Below, piece by piece: positions 26,201-40,050 of a DNA stretch of 64,000 nt (position 1 is its first letter; the number at the start of each line of letters is the position of its first letter). The position numbers and the translations under genes are program-made. Origin of the DNA: Toxotes chatareus (taxonomy: Eukaryota > Chordata > Actinopteri > Toxotidae); the NCBI GenBank assembly GCA_016801885.1, contig CM028900.1:18618972-18682971 (forward strand), written 5' to 3'. The notes under the pieces are model-generated. The model was not told the DNA's origin. It made no database searches and saw only the letters and a program-made list of their open reading frames with translations.

Positions 26201-29200
26201 TGGCTGTTTTTCTTTACATTTATAGAGTACGTTTATCTTAACTGCAGAACACAGTAGAGTGTGTTTGGTTAAAAATGTTCCTCCTGTTTTTTTTTTTGTT
26301 TTTTTTTCTGAGTATGATATCATCACTTCTTGTGAGTTTCAGAAGTGGCTGAGGAACATGCTTACTTCTTCACAAACCATGGCACCTGTGGTCAGTTTGA
26401 ATTGGCAGCAGTTCCACTGGATTCCAACAGTGGCTATTTTCTACCTGTTGGAGTAAAAATTAAAAAAAAAAAGAAAAAGTATCACGATATCCTTAGAAAC
26501 CTCTCAACACAATCCTGCTCATAATCCACTGGTTCTTTCCTCTTCCATGTGCTTACTATGTTCGTCTCAGTGTTCACTCATGGCCTTGTAAAGCTCACGA
26601 GCAGATGATTGTGTCGGTTTGTGTGTGTAGCGCTTGTGAGTGCTGGCCTGGATCTGAATTATAGTGTACCGTCACCTGTTTCCACTCAGCTGCTTTCTCT
26701 GTAAACAAAACACCAGAAAGACACTTCTCTTTACCATGGCTAAATGTGATACAATAAAACTCATATAATATGTCTATTCAGCTGCGTCTTGTTTTGTCCA
26801 TACAAAAACACAGGGCCTGGCTAGCCAATGAGAGAGCTGGGTCAGAGCAGTTCTCCTGACCAGAGGTAAAGCAGGAGTCACCTACTAAGATGCTCATCAG
26901 TGTCACACTAGATTTAGAAGGAAGTGTACTGTACAGCATGTTGGTGCACTAATGGCTGTGCAAAACATGCTTAGCGTATTGATGGACAGCCATTAGTACA
27001 CCAGAAATGGTGGATGTTTAAATGCTGTTTTACTGGTATTTCTTGTAACCAAAATGAATTTGCATGGTTATTAAAAATCTTTCTGACTTTCTGCATCATA
27101 TGACCACTACTTTTCCCCCAGTGACCAATGGGAGTTATTCTCACATGGACGAGGAAGAGGAGGGGGAGCTGTATGGACATGAGGAGTTCAACAACTCCTA
27201 CCTACAGGAAAGGTTTGTGTTTGTGTATGTTGTGCTACAGAAATTAAGTAGATGCAAAGATATTTATGCCAGCCTCAGGGAAGCTTTGTGGTTAGTCTCC
27301 TTTTCTTTAGAAATATTATGTTCAAAGTTGCTTTAGCGAATGTGTTTTTACATGAAGTGTTTCAAAATTATTTGTCATTCTAGCTTGTGCTGCCAAATGT
27401 TTTGTCAGTCACAGATATAAATATGTTATGGCACAGAAAGCCAGTCTTAGCAGTATCAAGCATGGATGCTAGATCAGCCTTCAGTCTTAGGCATGTTGTC
27501 TACATGAAGATCACACAAAATGAAGAGAATAGAAATAAAATCAACTACATTATAATTTAAAAAAGATAAAGTAACTAATAACAGATATGTTACAGATGAT
27601 GACTGTACCATCAATTTGTTCCAGGGAAAACTCTCACATCTCGAGCCCGGCTCAGCCCCAGTCTCCCACCCAGAGCCAGAACCAGAGCCAGCGGCAGTTC
27701 CAGCATGTTAAAGCCTCCAAGAGCATGGACCTGGGTACGACTCAGAACCAGCAGCACACTGGTGGGGCAATTATTTCTCTGTTTACTTGCTCTGCATGGT
27801 GGCTGCATGTGTCTTATCCTCACATATAATTGAATATCCCCTCTGATGCACGCCTCCTGCACCAATAACGTGCTCCTCAAAGCCACATGCAGACTGACAC
27901 CTCTGCAGACTTGTACTGTGCAACCATACACACAGACACATCTGTCATTTATGCATGTTGCATGAGTTTTGCAATTGCCATGTGTCAAAAATGATATGTG
28001 TGTGTGTGTCTATTATCTTATTTATCTGGTGTGTTCATCACAGGAACATTTTCTGTGTTCGCTTCCATGACTGTAATATGACCCATTTGTTCCATCAGTA
28101 TCAGGAGAGAGTTGTTACAGAAGAAGTGTCGTAGACTAAGAAGCATATAGAAGAGATGACAGACGACGCAAAGGAAGTTTAAGTTAAAAGGGATTGTGTG
28201 GAGGAGAGACACGTGAATTCCTTCCTGCCTTGCAGTGAATTTCTCTTTGACTACGAGATCTCCAGTGGCTCCGAAAAAAGCTGTCGTGCTGTTGAAATGA
28301 TATGCCGTGGCACTTTTAAATGTATGAACCTACAGTTACCTAACAAACTTCTCCCTCTCTCTGTTTCTCATTCATTTTTTGAGAAATGAGTCACAATTTG
28401 TGTCACAGGATTTTATGCAAATGCAAGTCAGCAAGGCTAATTTTGGCGGCCACTGCTTTGCCCGCCATCTTTGTCACCTGTTGCTTTCTGATTACTGATA
28501 TTCAGATGCAACGGTTCAGTGACATTTCAGTGATTGTTAAAAAGTCAGCTTTAGAAATATGTGTGTATGTTGTCTGTGCTCATGCATACATCTGTGTAAT
28601 ATGACAGTGGATGCAGAGGCACAACAAAAGCTTATTGTTTCAAATGTCACTTCCCTCAGTCCTCCTCCTCAAGCTGGCTCCACTGCCAGCTGTGTGTGTG
28701 TGTCAGTGTGTGTCAGTATGTGTCAGTGTGTGTCAGAGAAGATGAGACAAAAGAGCAGGAGACTATTTGAATAGCATATAGATCCATTTCTACAAGAATA
28801 AGAAAGTGATGGTATGAACTGTACATCTGTATATCACCTCCTTTGTATTTTTACATACTTGATCTTCACTAAAATGTGCGACAGATAAATTAGAACTGAA
28901 TTCCTCTTTGCTTCAAAGCCATGATCAGTTTTCATTGCCAGACCATCATGCAGCTTATTAACAAATGTCTGTCTTTTTTTTTTACACTGTCAGTAGAGGA
29001 AGAAGATTTAACTAAGATTACAAAGCAGTTTTATATCCAGAAGTAGTTTAGAGAGGACAACCTTCCATCTTTGCGGATAAATATTATCCCTTAAGACTGG
29101 CCTGAAATCCTGATAGATCCCTCTCTGCTGTTTGGCTTATGGTTAGTAAGATGCTTTGTTAATTGTGACAAAGTGCTTTTTATAAAGATCCAGACACTCT

Positions 29201-32200
29201 GCCTGCTCTGTGGTGACTGTTAATATGTGTCTACTCAGAGGTTGTGGACATTGGTCTAAGTTGTGACAATACAAGAAGAATTTTGTAGAAACAAATATGT
29301 AGTTCACTGATAACAAGAGACACTTGAGCCTCCTATAATCACCACAAAACATGAACCATAACCAGGTTTACAAATGAGCTAATAAAGCAGCCTAACTTGT
29401 ACATTAATTAGCAAGTATATGTCAGCGCTCTTGTCAGATTTGGCTCATTAGTACTGTATGTGGATGCTTGCAGTGAGTTTTTCAAAATGTAATCGGTTCT
29501 ATAGAAGGACACGTGGTGAGTTCTGTCAGGTGTAGTCTTGAAAAACAGAATTCAAAAGAATGGAATATTTACAGACACACGTCAACACAGATGCCACCAT
29601 AATAGGATAATATCTTGTGCTTCATGTGTGATCATGAAAATATAAATTTGGGGAGGCAGTATTGTACTTTGTTTTCCAGTCTGCCTGTTTAATGTGGCAC
29701 AGTTTAGTTAAAGTGTTACATGTAGTTCAAAATCAGGCAGTACTGCATAATTTATGGCTACTGCACCATCTAGGACAACAACACTAGCTGAGCTTGGTAT
29801 AAGTATTAATTCACTTCCAGTAATTTGTGAAGGTGTCTACATGCTAGATTGAAATAGTCTAATAGGGCCACTTATAGAAAATTAGAGCAGGATACAGCAT
29901 TTATGCTGTAATCTTGATATTTTAGTTCATGCAAAAAATAGGCCAGCAAAGCCAACGTTAATGTAAACAGCTGTTTACTTATCACTCTAGAAGAAACGTT
30001 GCTAGTGCAGCAAAAAAAAACTTCATTCCTTTACTCGCCAAGAGCTGTCTCCTGTGGTGGAGAGCAATGCCAATGTTAACTCTTGCTTTGTTTCTGTTTC
30101 TATAAAAAGTAGAAAGAGAGGCAGACACAGCGTTCTCAGCATTTCATTTGTGGGTCAGTTACATAATTTCATTTTTATTTAATTTGTCCTAATTTAATTT
30201 TCCACCCCAGCTCAATTAAACATTTAACAATAACTTAAGATTGGTTCCAAATTATGAACTCCCTGCTCTGGTTCTCACTGTCCCTCTGACTCTCTCCCTC
30301 TCTGTCTCTTTCTCTCTCTCGCTCTGCCTTTGCCTTTGACACAATTTGTCCTTCTTCTTGTCTTAAGGGTTTTTTTTTTAAGAGTTTTCACTCAGGTTTA
30401 TTCAATGTGGACATCAGTTCTGTAACTCAGTTTAAGATTACACTTTGTAGGTTGTTTAAATCAAACAGAATGGAATAGATGTAATTGTTTTAGCTCAAAC
30501 TTGAGCTTTTTAAGAAACGACAGCCTCTGTCTGTCTCTGTTTGTACTTTTCTGAGACTCCCTCCCTAGTGATAAGCCTGTGTGTGCGTCACATGTGGCAT
30601 CTACAGATCTGCTGAAGTAGGCACATACACTCGCACACTGATCTGCAAACGACCGGGCTGCTGAAGCAGTCATATTGATTCACCGCAGGCTGATGCCATC
30701 AGACATACACGCAGCTAGAATTACACTTTAGACTTGGTTTTCATTAGAAAACTATTTGCTGGGAGAAGCCATGTTACTGCTTGGTTTTTGTGGTCTGAAT
30801 GTGTGTGTGTATGTATTTGGCAGAGTGCTACCAGTCAACGTGTTCCTTGTTGGCACTGGGCTGTTCTGTGGCTTTACTGAGGAGAAGCAAAAGAAGGACT
30901 GGGGGAGAGGTAGAAAGTGAAAGGAGCAAAGGAGGGAAAGAGGGAGAAGAACGCTGCTGGATGGAACGAGTGTAACTAAAATGAAAATGAAAACATGGAA
31001 GGACAGACGGGAGGGTGAAGGGCAGGAGGTGAAAGAGATAGATTGAGGGGGAAAAGGAGAGAAATGGGATGACTGAAGGAGAAGAGGGAGGGTGAATGAC
31101 AAATGATGTGAGAGAGGAGGGAGGGAGGGAGGGAAATGACTTCTGTAGCAGTGACGCTGACTTAACATCACAGGGAAAAAGAGCAGCTACTGCACCATCT
31201 TGTAAAATGAGACAGAAAGAGTAATAGTGTGATAGAGAATGAGGGAGACAGAAGGGGAAGATGAGAAGGAGGTAGGAAGGAGAAGTGCAATTAGATTGAA
31301 AAAAAGTTCTTTATGGGATAAGACAGACACTTTTGCACAGTTGGGAAGTCAGACACAGGAAATGGAAGACGCAGAAGTCAAGTCAAGGGAAGGGAGTAAT
31401 TTATGCAGTAATGGACAGTGTATATGTATATTAACGTGTTTGTTTTGTTGCAGTGGCAGATGAGAGCAACGTAGGATCCCTGGTTGGAAACTCTGCAGGT
31501 GAGTCTAACCCCCTACACCGAAACACATTCCAATTCACAGATTGCTGCTTAATTTTCCAAAAAAAATAAGGTGTTATCCAGAGGCAGCAAGAAACAGAGG
31601 AAAGGGGATGACAAAGACACAAAGTCACTTTGTAACCAGAGAAACTAAACCTGAAAGTAAGAGCCACAGCCACGGCTTTCCTCAAGAATATTGCTGTGGT
31701 GCCTTCAAACTGGAGCTCAATCATGGGAAACCTGAAGATGACAAGAGCTGACGTGTGTATGTGTTTGTGTCTGCATTGGCTGGAGCGCACACTTGGGCTC
31801 AGTTTCAAATCAGAATGAATTGCACCATGATGAGTGGCCCTACCGACTCATGTCTTGCCACTGCAATAAAACAAGAGAAATTGGTAAACAAAGAGTAGAC
31901 ACAGTATATATACACACACACACGCATGTTGTGGTGTATTATAGATACAAGGAGTTCTCTGTCTTCTTTTCCATTTTTTGTTTCTTTTCTATAATGCAAT
32001 CAAAACAGCCTCTGCTGTCTATCACTTCACTGAGTTCTTCACTGTGTGTTTGAAGTCACTGTATTTGCCATATCCCCGTTTTTTTTTTCTCTTCCCCTCT
32101 CTTCAGTTGCATTTACATGCCACTTCACTTTTCCTCTTGCATCCTGCCTCTTCCGTCTCCCACATACACTTGGCTTCTCTCTGCCTCTGCAGAAATACCT

Positions 32201-35200
32201 CCTTAATTTGTCCAAAGTGCAGATGAAAGTGAGAACTGCAGAAGGACTGGAGCGAGGAGAGAAGGGCCAGACTATGGCCACTTGTTACAGATATGCATAG
32301 ACAAGCTTGTTCTTGAGGGTGGGAGACAGAAAGAAACGGAATAAGAGAGGACACACCCGTCTAAAAGGAAAGCACAAGCACAGGGGAACAAAGATGACTG
32401 ATGCTTCAAGACCTTTCAACTTAGAAGCCCGCACACACAAGTTTGATGTCGAACTTTTCTTTTTCACTTTGCCTTGAAGTCTCCCATGTTTCATTTGTAC
32501 TTGCTTGAGTGTAAGAGCACTCTACTTCTTTCCACTCTGTGTGTGTCTATCTTGCTGTCTGCCACTTTATTCCTGTCAATCAGTTCAGCATGTTTTTTTT
32601 TTTTTGTTTTTTTTTTTCAGTATACTGCTGTGCCTCAGTTTTATACAGGGCAGTATTGACTTTTACGTACCAGGTCATAACCATTCCAAAGGGAGCAGGC
32701 AAGCGAATACAAGGGGCATAAAAGATAAGATATAGTAAGAATGCAAGGCACTGTTGTAACAATTTTTTTATTACAGTGAAACCCTAATATAACACAAATA
32801 ACTTCTTCTCACTACTGAAAAGATGGAGAAAACATCTTTTATCCTTTTCAGTTTCTCATTTTGGGTTTGGAGCTAAAGTGTAACTGTAGTCCAGAAAACT
32901 GTGGGACAGTGGTTAAATGTGTTCTGGACAGGATACACTGGTGTAAAAAGGCAGGTGAGGGAACATCTTGTACAGGAAAAGAGGATTACTGCAGCAGGAT
33001 TGATATGGTAAACACAGAAAAAATAAAACAGGAATACTGTACAACTCTAGTGTCATAGACTCTGGTTTCTTATTCCTTTAGGTTTACAAAACAAAGCTTT
33101 TGATTGTAAGTAAACTGAATCTGAACATCTGTTTATGTGTTTGTCAGCTTTTACAAGCTGTGTCAAAGTGTACGTGGCCCCTTTTCACTGTCAGGAGAAT
33201 CTAAAATGGAAAGATCTTGAGTAACAATGAATTGCCTTCAGGTGTAAAATGAAACCATCCGCCCTGTTAGTGACTTTCCTTTGTATTCCAGGACTTGCAG
33301 AGCACATTTTCTCTCACTGACAGAACTTAGTGAATAACATCAAGCAAACCTGGGAAATAGGGCTCATAATTTGGGATGAACAGTGTAACAAAGTTCTGAA
33401 GCTCCGCTGGATTAATGTGTCAGGGAGACCAAATTGTCTCTATGCAAGACAGGGCTGAAAGATTAAGCAGGGATGATAAACCCACCTGAGTTGGCTTTGT
33501 TCTTTAGTACTGGAAATTCCTCAACACGTTTGCAACATCAGATTACCAAAAACCAAGTGATATACTGTGAACCTTGGATTTTTAGATTCTCTGATGTCTT
33601 GAGCCCTGACTCAGTTTTCCATTTTCTTTAGTTGATAATCCAGGAATACGAGGTGGATTTAGTAAATGGCTGTATTGTCTTCATTTCACTTCATTTGCTC
33701 TCCTTTGTTGTGCTGCTCTGTAGAATACAGCTTGTTTTTGAGACATCTATCTAGCACATATGCTGCAGTTTATAGGCTTTACCTTGTCCTTTAACTCTTT
33801 TTATTGACTCAAATCTTGGACAAGGACAGAATACAGCAATTTCAGCTAGTTATAGTTTGTGGCTTTATTTACTGTTGCATTTTCTCTTATCGGTGTATCT
33901 AAACTGGCCTGGAATTTGGGCTCAAGTGATACCTGAAAGTTGAAACTTTCTTGTTCCACTGATTTTTTTTTTTTTGTTCTGAAAATCTGACCAGTTTCCA
34001 GCCTTTCTAGTTTTAGCTGTGTTTTCCACAGTAATATGTCTGATGAATGTCCAGCAAAGCCTTTTCCTCTGGTTGCTTTTCAGACCTTTATTTTCTATTA
34101 CTAAAACCTGTTTACACATTCCCTGTACCTGTTGCATGTCAGCGTGTCTCCTGTCTTATAATACTACACAGCCCAGAGAGTTGTTAAAAAGAGTGTGTGC
34201 CTGGCAAGCATGACCTTTTTTCTGCCAACGCACTTTCCTTTGCTCTAATGTATTTTTTATAACTGAAATGCTTCCAACAACTGTGCACTGGGGCGTCAGG
34301 CAGCTGCCATGGACTTTGGTGAGAAGAGAGGGGAGTGTGGGGTGGGGTCCTGGGAAGTGAGTAGTTTTAAAGACAATGACTTCTGGGAATGCTGTTTTCA
34401 CTTCCAGCAGTGGTCTTTCCCTCCACACCCCAAGAAACCACTGGGCAACATCGCCACAACTACACACACACACACACACAAAAAAAAACTATGACCGTTA
34501 TGGTAATGGAAAGTCTCCATCGTCTTGTGGAAAATGTGAACCTTGGAAGATGTCATATTATATTATAATTTTGCTGATTCTGAGAGGCACAGTGATGGAA
34601 ACAGGAGGCCTTATTAAAGTGTGTGTGTGTGTGTACGAGTGTGTGTGTAAGAGTGTGTGTGTACGAGTGTGTGTTTGTACGAGTGTGGAAAGCTTTGAGC
34701 GGATGTGTGTGACTAAGTGTGTTTTTGTGACTAAATACATTCCCCGTGTGTAGAGTCTGCAGTTGCGCAAATTGTGGAACTCTCTTCAGTAAATTTAAAA
34801 AAATCCTTCTTTCTAATATGCATAAAAAAACCCAATTCAGCATTCTGATATTAAAAATACTGATGGAGAACATGAAACTGTAAACACTGCTTGATTGTGT
34901 GTGTTTTTGTTTATTTTTGTGGTCAGACGTTCCTCATGTTTCTGTGGTGACACACACAAATATCGTTCCAATAATAAATCAGATCAGCTGTGGAAGAGGA
35001 AACACAGTGAAATGCGGTGACAGAAACGATGCTTCAAATTAAAATCCAGCCGAATTCAAGTCACTGTCAAAATATAAAGTTTGCTGCGCAACATGAACAG
35101 AGTCGTGGCGAAAGACAGTAAAAAAACAGAATACATAGGTCTGCGTCTTTCTCGAGTGTAGACGAATTCTCTCTTCAAACTGCTTTAAATAGGACAGTAC

Positions 35201-38200
35201 AGTCAAACACACACTCACACACATACTAAAACTGCTGACAGGACATAAAATGAGCAGTTGCAGCTGTGTTTCTTTCACCTTGTTTTCCTTTGGTGATGGG
35301 GACAGCCTGGAGCTCTGTGTGTGTGTGTGTCTCTCAGTGTAGGAGAGATGTTTCCTCGTGAAAATAAATGGTGAGCAGTGAATATCCACAGGGATGATGA
35401 AAGGCTTGTCATAGAAAAGCAGGTGATCTGTGTGTGTGTGTATGTGTGTGTGTCTCTGTCTCTCTAGGGGGTATGTGCGCATGCTTATCAATGTTCTCAG
35501 TTCCGCTCTTCTTTAAAAGTGTTCTTAAATGTGTGTGAGAGTGTTTAATAGTCCCAATACAGATGCTTCCTAAAGAAGTGATGGCAAAGCGGGCATGTTG
35601 TGTGGAATTATTCTCATCTGTCTATACTTGTGAGGACACACTCTTATATACAGACACATTCAAGTAAAAAGACTCAGTCGCCAAAGTGCTTGTCTGCTTT
35701 TGTTGTAGTTTTATGTCTTTGTATTGCCTAATGTTTGTTCCTCCACCCACCACCAGCTCCCTCTCTGTGTCTCTCTTTCACTCTCACTCGCTTTCCTTCT
35801 TGCCAACGCCATTCAGGCTTAGAGACTGACAAACAGGCAGAGGAGCTTAGAACGAACGGCATCTCTCTGAAAATGTCTGCGTTATGTGTGTCAGGGGACC
35901 AGTGTGATGCTGAGGGAGACTGGTGCAGTCCATTGTCTGAATCTCTCCCCAGTGGAACTTTGACTTTGACAACAGTCACACACTGACAAGCTCTGCCAAA
36001 ACTGCATCTTTAGAGAGCCACATCTCTCTATATCCCCTTCTGTCTCCTTCTCTCTCTGATTGTCTCTTCATTTCTGTCTTCATCTCTCTCTTTTTTTTCC
36101 CTTTTCCTGGGATTTTTTTTTCATTGTTTCCCCGGTCTCTCTGGCTCTTGCAGACTTTGCTGTGGAATTAACCTGAAAGCCACCTTGTTAGGCTGATGTG
36201 GATTGATGGATTAATTTGTCACAAGCGGAGCAGCATGTCTTTGTGTGTGTGTGGGTACTTGCTTGTGTGCAAACTCTGCGTTAGCTCTTTACAGCCATTC
36301 TTAGAGAATTCAAACAGCTGATGTAGCATGCCCTGCTTCTCCATCATTATTACCATTTTACCTCACTTTGTGTGTGAATGTGCGCAGGTGGGAATGCTTG
36401 ATCTTGAAAACCTTTTTTTCCTGTGCACGTGTTTGTATCTGCCTCTGCCTTCTGTGGTTAGCACACATTGATATTTCATTGTCTTAGTGTGTACTCTTGG
36501 CTGCCTCTCTGTATATTGAATGGCCTTTGACCCCTCTCCATCTCCTCCAGTAAGCCAGTAAAGGTGAGCAGTAATCAGGAGATGGTCAGCGCTGTCGTTT
36601 CTTGCTGGTACAGCCATTCATCTCTATCAGGCTCTACACACTGATCACTGACATTTGTTGTACTGTACATTATATGATTCTTGAGCGAGAGAAGCACAAA
36701 GAGCGGGAAGCCATTTGTTTCTGTCTTGAACCAATCAGTTACAGTCCCTGTGATGGATTCATTTTGGAAGAGTTTTGTGTGACTTTTGAAGAGTGTGCGT
36801 TGCTTGTATACATAAGAGATAATGCAACTGTCTCAAGAGGCAGTTGCAGTATGTGCAGTATGCACTGCAGTATATATAATAAGATCTAATAAGTCAACTT
36901 ATTAGAAATACAGTCTAATAAGATTATTAGTCTCCATCTTGAACCACAGGGGAGGACATGTATCTCTTCTCTGTAATAAAACTCATCAGTAACTAAGGCT
37001 AAATTTCAGCAACTGCCCACAAAATAATGCTAGTGACCTGACAGATATTTGATTGTGCATCTTTTTGTGAACTGAGGTAATCACTGTTAACAAGTGAATC
37101 TGAAAAGCAAATTGTTGTGGCAATATTAGGGATCCTCAGCCTGCAGATCAAACAGAAAGACTCTCCTGTGTGTTTACAGTAAGGAAACAGTATTGATTGT
37201 CAGGTAATTGAGTCTGATTTTATTTTTCACGGACACTTCTGAATCTGTGTTCACTGGCCAAATAACCCAGGGCAAATGCAACAGGGATTGACAGAATGAT
37301 TAATTGTAGTTAGTGTGATTGTTATGGCTGTTTTCTCAGTTTTGGTGTGTCAGTTCAGGTGTGAAAATGGGAAAACGTAATAATTACTAGACAAAGTTTT
37401 GTGTCCGGTCAAGTTTAACCTGTGTTTGATAAAGAGGTCTTTGCATCTGTTCCGTTTTCTTTTTGTTAAAATGTTGACAATTCACAAATTCACACAGCTC
37501 ATATAAAGGGATGGCAGGTTAATAGTTAAAACTCACAATCTCGCTCAAAGACATTGAAATGACATAGGCCTGGTACCTTCTGGTTATGGGATGGTTTCTG
37601 TGGAAACCAGTCCATCATACTACATTTGCATTATTATTTCTTTGTATTTCTTTTTTAAATTGTTGCTCTTCAATGCTGCAGCATCTGCACCAGGTCTGAA
37701 GGGAACCAATAAATACTGACCTGAGACATGATATTGAGACTGATGTCATACGTGTTTTATTGTTTATGATGCCCATTCAATTATAATGAAGCCCTGTGGG
37801 ATAGCAAAACCTCATTTCATCTTCTGGGAGATTGACCCTCATAACACATATATAATATACAAGAAACTGTTGCTTACAGGAATGATCTTCCTTCCACAAC
37901 CAACCTGATGGTGTGACAGTGCTTTATAGTATATAGTATATCCTGCTATAGCAGCTGGGCTGGGTAGTGAAATATTTGGGCTGTGATATACCATTTTTCT
38001 TCAACTCTGGGTTGAAACATAGGGGAACTTCCATTAACATACACCCTGTTCTCTGGGTATATGTTAATGCAAAAAAATAAAATAAAATAAGATGCAGAAA
38101 TAGAGTTACATCTCCTTATTGCTGCTGTTGTTGAGTCTGCTGGCTTTGTTACTGCAGCCTGCTGCTAAGCCACTGCTTGGTGTAATTTTGACTTTGAAAG

Positions 38201-40014
38201 TAGCCCATTGCCTTCCTGCCAATAAAATAGCCTTGGGATAGCTGGGCATTCTCTCTCTTTGTGCTTTGTTTTTCATTTTTAATTTCTTTCCTCTCTCCTT
38301 CTCTGTCTCACTCTCTCGCCGTCGTTGTCACTATATTCCATCATTCGTTCCCAGAGTTGCTCTTTGTTTCTCTTTCTGTAGCATCCTTTAACTGTCTGTA
38401 TTTTCTCTGCCAACCCCCCACTTTCATATCCTTTCCCTCAGACCACTTTGTTACTCTTGTCTTGCTTGTCATCCCTTCTCTCTCTCTCTCTCTCGCTCGC
38501 TCTCTCTCCCTCTCTCCCTCTCTCCCTCTCGCTCTCTCTCTCTTTAAAAGCAGCTTAATTCTATCATCTTACAGTTGGACAGCAGTAATTACATTTATGA
38601 CACAAATCCTGCTACTCACCTCAAAATACTTTGTGTGTGAGAGACCAAGGATGTATTTGTGTGTATTTCTGACTACGTGGATGCATGTGTGTGTGAGTCT
38701 GCTTGTGTGGACTGTTCATTCCCTGATAACCCAGCCCAACAGCACTAAGCTATTTTAACACTCTCTATATCATTCTGCTATCCAGCCCTCTGCAATCAGA
38801 CAAGTTTGGACTCAGAGGTCACTGCTCGTGAAAATAGCGCATTCTCTTCTGTATTACACTTCTTAGACTGACTGCAGTTGCCCTCAGACTCTGTAGATCC
38901 CAGAGTGGAGAATGAACCTCGACCCTGCCGTCTTGCTTTGAGTTTAAATGAAAAACATCTCAGTTGTGTTTCATATGTAATGCATTAATCTACACAAATC
39001 AGTGTGTGACTAAACACTGATGCGCACAAATTCAGCCGTGTGTTTTGAGCCTAAGTACGCTGGATTATGAATTTAATGTCACTGAAATGAAAATGTCAGA
39101 TGCTGTGCTTGTGCTTGTGTTTTGATAATGTTGTTGGCAACTGCAAACTTGTTGGCTCGAAGAGTTTCAGGACTGGAGTGTGAATAAAAGGAATAATACA
39201 TCAAAAATCCTGGACGAATCATGTTGAGTTTATTCGTGCCTTTGGTGGCCATGGTTCAAATGTTACTGGCATCTCTAATCCACAGTCCACAGAGTTTTCA
39301 AACAGTGGATTAGCTATTGAAATGGGCATATGTAACCATTTTTTTTAAACACTTCACACCACTCTCAGCCCTAGAAGTGAAAATTTGTTCTTGTATATAT
39401 TTCTGTTTAAAAACTGTTTTTATATTTTTTTTTCTAAGATTGAGGCTATATTGCTATTAGTCTAAAACATTTGTAACAGTGTAACTTCTGTCATTTAATC
39501 TGAAACTGTTGCTGTATCGTGTAGAATTAAAAGGAAGTTTATAAAACACATATAAACAGAAGAAAACTTCTTCTGTCGATGCGTGTCTATTCAGCTGTGT
39601 CAAAAAACCTGCAGTGTCAGTCCAGGGTTGATTCAGTATAGATTAATCACGTAGCACTTGTATGAAGTTTACTTCTTCAGTTTGCATCTGAATGTCATGT
39701 GGACTGTGTTTATGGATGGGAGTTATGGCCGTTCTCTCCTGGCAGCTGACTTAAATTATGTATGTGCATACATTCTGTGTGTGTTATTACTAAATGCGTT
39801 TGTGTGTGTTTGGTTAATGGTTGTTTAAATAGATGTGGAAGTCACATCAGCCCTCTCATCTCCTTTGCTGTGAGAAAACACACACACACGCACCCACGCA
39901 CGCAAAGAGCAGTCATGTGTGTATAGGGAATCATTAGCTAAAGTGATGCAGGTTTAGCTATCATGAATCATAGTGGCATCATATCGACAAGCCAGAGCCA
40001 GCAAGGAATCCAAA

Positions 40015-40050
<36 letters not shown>

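Larger units (their letters stand above)
22574..27121 (+). other. pard3b: pard3b intron 7 of window
   Basis: A 4.5 kb intron with a 'TTTATTGATCCC' type dispersed repeat at about 23103-23490, a purine-rich tract at about 25255-25745, a perfect 16 bp hairpin at 25979-26016, and a second hairpin at 26942-27003 only 118 nt before exon 8. No coding signal was seen. Confidence 0.8.
27735..31453 (+). other. pard3b: pard3b intron 9 of window
   Basis: A 3.7 kb intron. It holds a tandem of about 10-nt TGTGTGTCAG units at 28692-28737, a 16 bp perfect palindrome at 29963-29978, and a purine-rich tract at about 30890-31275. No coding signal was seen. Confidence 0.8.

Noticed and set aside
30752..31171. 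Minus-strand 139-codon open frame
   Set aside because: It covers a purine-rich tract, so its Ser/Pro/Leu/Phe content is a composition artefact; no known motif.
38261..38758. 165-codon open frame on the + strand (longest in the window)
   Set aside because: It consists of a CT-rich tract read as Leu/Ser; no splice or start context and no similarity.
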